From an uncultured Collinsella sp. (GTDB lineage Bacteria; Actinomycetota; Coriobacteriia; Coriobacteriales; Coriobacteriaceae): a DNA stretch of 14,733 nt. A model generated the notes under the pieces. It was not told the origin of the DNA. It saw only the letters and a program-made list of their open reading frames with translations, and searched no databases. The stretch lies in the NCBI GenBank assembly GCA_900754275.1, contig CAAECF010000115.1:1-14733 (forward strand). The letters are read 5' to 3'. Positions 12,037 through 14,733 of the stretch are shown here, one piece after another (within the stretch, counting starts at the first letter, position 1; every line of letters starts with the position of its first letter). The position numbers were made by a program, and so were the translations under genes.

Positions 12037-13449
12037 ATGGACGCAACCGCAATTATCCTCGCTGCCGGCGAGGGCACCCGCATGAAGTCGAACCACTGCA
12101 AGGTTTCGCACAAGATCCTGGGCAAGCCCATGGTCCAGTGGATCGTCGACGCCACCATCAAGGCCGGCTGCAGCCGCGTCGTGGTCGTCATCGGCAGCCA
12201 CGCCGACGAGATGCGCGCCCTCATCGACGGCGCCTATGCCAACAGCGCCACCAAGGTCGAGTGCGTTGAGCAGACCGAGCGCCTGGGCACCGGTCACGCC
12301 GTGAAGGTCGCGCTCGAGGCCTGCGGCATCACGCAAGGCCCCGTCGTCGTGCTCAACGGCGACCTGCCGCTCATCACCGCCGACACCGTCGCCAAGTTCG
12401 CGCAGACCGTCGCCACCGGCGAGCTCGCCTGCACCGTCATGACCATGACCCCGCCCGACCCCTTCGGCTACGGCCGCATCAAGCTGGGTGCCGACGGCCA
12501 GATCGAACGCATCATCGAGCAGAAGGACTGCACACCCGAGCAGGCCGCCACGCTGCTCGAGTGCAACGCCGGCTGCTACGCCTTCGACGGCGCGCAGCTC
12601 GCCGCGCACATTGACGAGATCGGCAACGACAACGCGCAGTCCGAGTACTATCTGCCCGACATGCTCGAGATCCTCAAGGGCCACGGCCAGGCAGTCTCCA
12701 TCTTCCACTGCGATGACTACCGCGACGGCCTGGGCGTCAACAGCCGCATCCAGCTCGCGCAGCTCACCGCCATCGCGCGCGACCGCATCAACGAGCACTG
12801 GATGGCCGAGGGCGTTACCTTCATCGACCCCACGCAGGCCTGGATCGGCCCCGACGCCACCATCGGCCGCGACACCGTCGTGTGGCCGCAGACGCACCTG
12901 ATCGGCCACGTCACCGTGGGCGAGGAGTGCCAGCTCGGCCCCAACAGCCGTCTCACCGACACCACCGTCGGCAGCGGCTGCATCATCGATGAGACCATCG
13001 CCATCGAGGCCGTCATCGAGAACGGCGTCGACTGCGGCCCGCGCGCCTACCTGCGCCCGGGTACCCACATGCTCGACGGCTCCAAGGCCGGCACGCACGT
13101 GGAGATCAAGAAGTCCACGATCGGCGAGGGCTCCAAGGTGCCGCACCTGTCCTACATCGGCGACACGACCATGGGCTCCGGCGTCAACGTGGGCGCCGGC
13201 TCCATCACCTGCAACTACGACGGCGTACACAAGCACAAAACCGTCATCGGCAAGGATGCCTTCATCGGTTCCGATACCATGATGGTCGCGCCCGCCCAGA
13301 TTGGCGACGGCGCGCTCGTGGCCGCCGGCTCCGTCATCACTGAGCCGGTCCCGGCAGACGCACTCGGTCTGGGCCGCGCCCGTCAGGTAAATATTGAGGG
13401 CTGGGCCGCCGATTATCGCCGCCGCCTGCACGAGGACGACGAGGTATAA
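12037..13449 (+). CDS. glmU: Bifunctional UDP-GlcNAc pyrophosphorylase / GlcN-1-P acetyltransferase
   Basis: Makes UDP-N-acetylglucosamine for peptidoglycan: acetylates glucosamine-1-phosphate, then adds UMP. About 470 residues, close to the family norm. N-terminal nucleotidyltransferase: LAAGEGTRMKS (8-18), then QTERLGTGHAV, VLNGDLPLI (Asp metal ligand) and FGYGRI. C-terminal left-handed beta-helix: hexapeptide repeats from about residue 265 on, with the acetyltransferase active-site His in KVPHLSYIGD and GAGSITCNYDG for acetyl-CoA binding. ATG at 12037 follows AGGAG (12027-12031); the upstream extension of the frame to 11827 is rejected because it overlaps ecfT and does not resemble GlmU. 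It is followed by an intrinsic terminator, so it is separate from prs although the pair is neighbouring, as in many Gram-positives. Confidence 0.97.
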   Translation: MDATAIILAAGEGTRMKSNHCKVSHKILGKPMVQWIVDATIKAGCSRVVVVIGSHADEMRALIDGAYANSATKVECVEQTERLGTGHAVKVALEACGITQGPVVVLNGDLPLITADTVAKFAQTVATGELACTVMTMTPPDPFGYGRIKLGADGQIERIIEQKDCTPEQAATLLECNAGCYAFDGAQLAAHIDEIGNDNAQSEYYLPDMLEILKGHGQAVSIFHCDDYRDGLGVNSRIQLAQLTAIARDRINEHWMAEGVTFIDPTQAWIGPDATIGRDTVVWPQTHLIGHVTVGEECQLGPNSRLTDTTVGSGCIIDETIAIEAVIENGVDCGPRAYLRPGTHMLDGSKAGTHVEIKKSTIGEGSKVPHLSYIGDTTMGSGVNVGAGSITCNYDGVHKHKTVIGKDAFIGSDTMMVAPAQIGDGALVAAGSVITEPVPADALGLGRARQVNIEGWAADYRRRLHEDDEV

Positions 13450-13466
13450 CGTTTTACCAAGCATCT

Positions 13467-13499
13467 AAGGAGCCGCTTCCGTGGGGACGGCTCCTTTTT
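13467..13499 (+). terminator. Rho-independent terminator after glmU
   Basis: AAGGAGCCG (13467-13475) pairs with CGGCTCCTT (13488-13496), extended by TTCC/GGGA pairing past one bulge, then a run of T to 13499. It begins 18 bases after the glmU stop. Confidence 0.85.
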
Positions 13500-13590
13500 C
13501 TATGCTGACCTGCGCGGCCGGATGAGTGGTCGGTTCGTGTCCGTTGACGGTAAAGACGTTATCAAGACTCGATAAACCCCGCCGCGCGGT

Positions 13591-13596
13591 TACAAT
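13591..13596 (+). promoter_or_regulatory. Candidate prs -10 box
   Basis: TACAAT, five of six consensus positions, 44 bases before the prs start. No good -35 is seen at 16-18 bases. The eight-base palindrome CCGCGCGG (13582-13589) abuts it on the upstream side and could be a regulatory site or chance in GC-rich DNA. Position and the upstream terminator favour a dedicated prs promoter here. Confidence 0.4.
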
Positions 13597-13640
13597 GCAA
13601 CAAGGCATCTATATGGCATTCGATATAAAGGAGAAGGGTA

Positions 13641-14627
13641 ATGCCGATTAATGATCCCGAGAAGTCGGAGAATATGCGCAAGTCCATCCGCGTGTATTCC
13701 GGTTCCTCCAACCGTCCCCTCGCTCAGAAGATCGCTGAGTTCCTTGGGGTCGAGCTTTCGGGCCTTACGCTAAAGCAGTTCGCCAACGGTGAGATTTACG
13801 CCCGCTACGACGAGACCGTCCGCGGCGCCGACGTCTTCCTGATTCAGTCCGTGGCCGGCGGCAACGTCAACGACATGCTCATGGAGCTGCTCATCGCCAC
13901 CGACGCTGCCAAGCGCGCATCCGCCCGCTCCATCACCGCCGTTATCACCCACTACGGCTATGCCCGCCAGGACCGCAAGGCCGGCCCGCGCGAGCCCATC
14001 ACCGCCCGCCTCGTCGCCAACCTGCTCGAGCGCGCCGGCGTCAACCGCATCATCACCCTCGACCTGCACCAGGGCCAGATTCAGGGCTTCTTCGATATCC
14101 CGGTTAACCACCTGTCCGCGCTGCCGCTGTTTGGCCAGTACTACAACGACATGCACTTCGACACCGACAACCTGGTTGTCGTCTCCCCCGATGTGGGCCG
14201 CGCCAAGGCCGCCAAGAAGCTGTCCGACATGCTCGGCTGCGACCTGGCCATCGCCCACAAGGGCCGTCCGCGCCACAACGCCGCCGAGGTCATGGGCATC
14301 ATCGGTGACATCAAGGGCAAGACCTGCATCATCAACGACGACATGATCGACACCGCTGGCACCCTGTGCGCCAACGTCAAGGAGCTCAAGGCTATGGGCG
14401 CTGGCGATATCTACGTCTGCGCCACCCACGGCATCTTCTCCGGTCCGGCCATCGAGCGTCTGAACGACGCCCCCATCGTCGAGTGCCTCGTCACCGACGC
14501 CATTCCCGTCGAGGTCGGTGGCAAGATCAAGACCATCTCGGTCGCCGAGGAGTTCGCTCAGGCCATCTCCGCCGTTTACCACGAGGAGCCCGTCTCCACG
14601 CTCGTCGGCGGCGACTTCGCGCTGTAG
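13641..14627 (+). CDS. prs: Ribose-phosphate pyrophosphokinase (PRPP synthetase)
   Basis: Transfers pyrophosphate from ATP to ribose-5-phosphate to give PRPP, the precursor of purines, pyrimidines, NAD, His and Trp. Cytoplasmic; usually a hexamer. The 328-residue length fits class I enzymes with a short N-terminal extension (about 12 residues before MRKSIRVYSG). Seen: FANGEIYARYDETVRG (47-62), YGYARQDRKAGPREPITA (105-122, catalytic flexible loop), metal-binding DLHQGQIQGFFDIP (141-154), VVSPDVGRAKAAKK (180-193), and the PRPP loop DDMIDTAGTL (233-242). All key motifs are present. ATG at 13641 follows AAAGGAG (13627-13633) by seven bases. An in-frame ATG at residue 12 (13674) is an alternative but lacks a ribosome site. 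It is expressed from its own promoter after the glmU terminator and is followed by a strong hairpin. Confidence 0.97.
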   Translation: MPINDPEKSENMRKSIRVYSGSSNRPLAQKIAEFLGVELSGLTLKQFANGEIYARYDETVRGADVFLIQSVAGGNVNDMLMELLIATDAAKRASARSITAVITHYGYARQDRKAGPREPITARLVANLLERAGVNRIITLDLHQGQIQGFFDIPVNHLSALPLFGQYYNDMHFDTDNLVVVSPDVGRAKAAKKLSDMLGCDLAIAHKGRPRHNAAEVMGIIGDIKGKTCIINDDMIDTAGTLCANVKELKAMGAGDIYVCATHGIFSGPAIERLNDAPIVECLVTDAIPVEVGGKIKTISVAEEFAQAISAVYHEEPVSTLVGGDFAL

Positions 14628-14655
14628 TCGCATCGTCCTTGCAACCCGGCGCATC

Positions 14656-14733
14656 GCCGCCGGAACAGAAGAAACCCCCGCGCTCCCCCTTGCTTCGCAA
14701 AGGTCGCGCGGGGGTTTCTTCTGTTCCGGCGGC
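14656..14733. terminator. Very long hairpin terminator after prs (perfect 28-bp arms)
   Basis: Arms 14656-14683 and 14706-14733 are perfect inverted copies of 28 bases around a 22-base loop, starting 28 bases after the prs stop. The inner part (ACCCCCGCGC / GCGCGGGGGT) followed by TTTCTTCTGTT makes a plausible intrinsic terminator in the plus direction, and the mirror sequence would serve the minus direction. The right arm ends exactly at the window edge, so the repeat may be longer. Confidence 0.75.

Noticed and set aside
11959..13464. 501-codon minus-strand open frame opposite glmU
   Set aside because: It mirrors the GC-rich codons of glmU, giving an Asp/Gly/Ala/Val-rich product with no known domain; glmU on the plus strand is certain.
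13770..14654. 294-codon minus-strand open frame opposite prs
   Set aside because: Same antisense artefact: Gly/Asp/Val-rich translation without motifs, fully covered by prs.

Overview
The window looks like chromosome of a high-GC Gram-positive gut actinobacterium of the Coriobacteriia, most likely Collinsella or a close relative. This is inferred from the GC-rich coding style, frequent GTG/TTG starts behind purine-rich ribosome sites, the gene set, and the repeat style. No rRNA or other marker is present to prove it.

Layout. Positions 1-1407 (minus strand): the start of a dihydropteroate synthase gene (folP, cut by the window edge) and a complete sirtuin-type NAD-dependent deacylase. Positions 1543-2361 (plus): exodeoxyribonuclease III. 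Positions 2362-2896: about 535 bases with no gene, holding two related composite inverted-repeat elements and terminator hairpins between converging genes. Positions 2897-3595 (minus): the substrate-binding S component of an ECF vitamin transporter. Positions 3717-9282: a catabolic or transport cassette made of a small four-helix membrane protein, an MFS transporter, a YtcJ-like metal-dependent amidohydrolase and a second, paralogous MFS transporter (all minus), with a divergent LuxR-type regulator (plus). Positions 9307-11837 (minus): a fused two-domain ECF ATPase and its T component, overlapping by one base. Positions 12037-14627 (plus): the housekeeping genes glmU and prs, each followed by a terminator.

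How the genes relate. The ECF S gene and the ECF A/T pair lie on the same strand with the LuxR-MFS-amidohydrolase-MFS cassette between them, so an ECF transporter locus may have been split by the cassette. The cassette itself reads as an inducible small-molecule module: a regulator senses a ligand, one or two carriers move substrate and product, and a cytoplasmic hydrolase cleaves an amide or similar bond. The substrate cannot be read from sequence. GlmU makes UDP-GlcNAc for the cell wall and Prs makes PRPP; this neighbour pair is common in Gram-positive bacteria.

The most unusual signals are (1) a roughly 190-bp imperfect palindrome with matched inverted ends, lying in frame inside the linker between the two ATPase domains, (2) the two composite inverted-repeat elements at 2369-2855, which share a layout although their long arms differ in sequence, and (3) the possible splitting of the ECF locus by the LuxR/amidohydrolase cassette.
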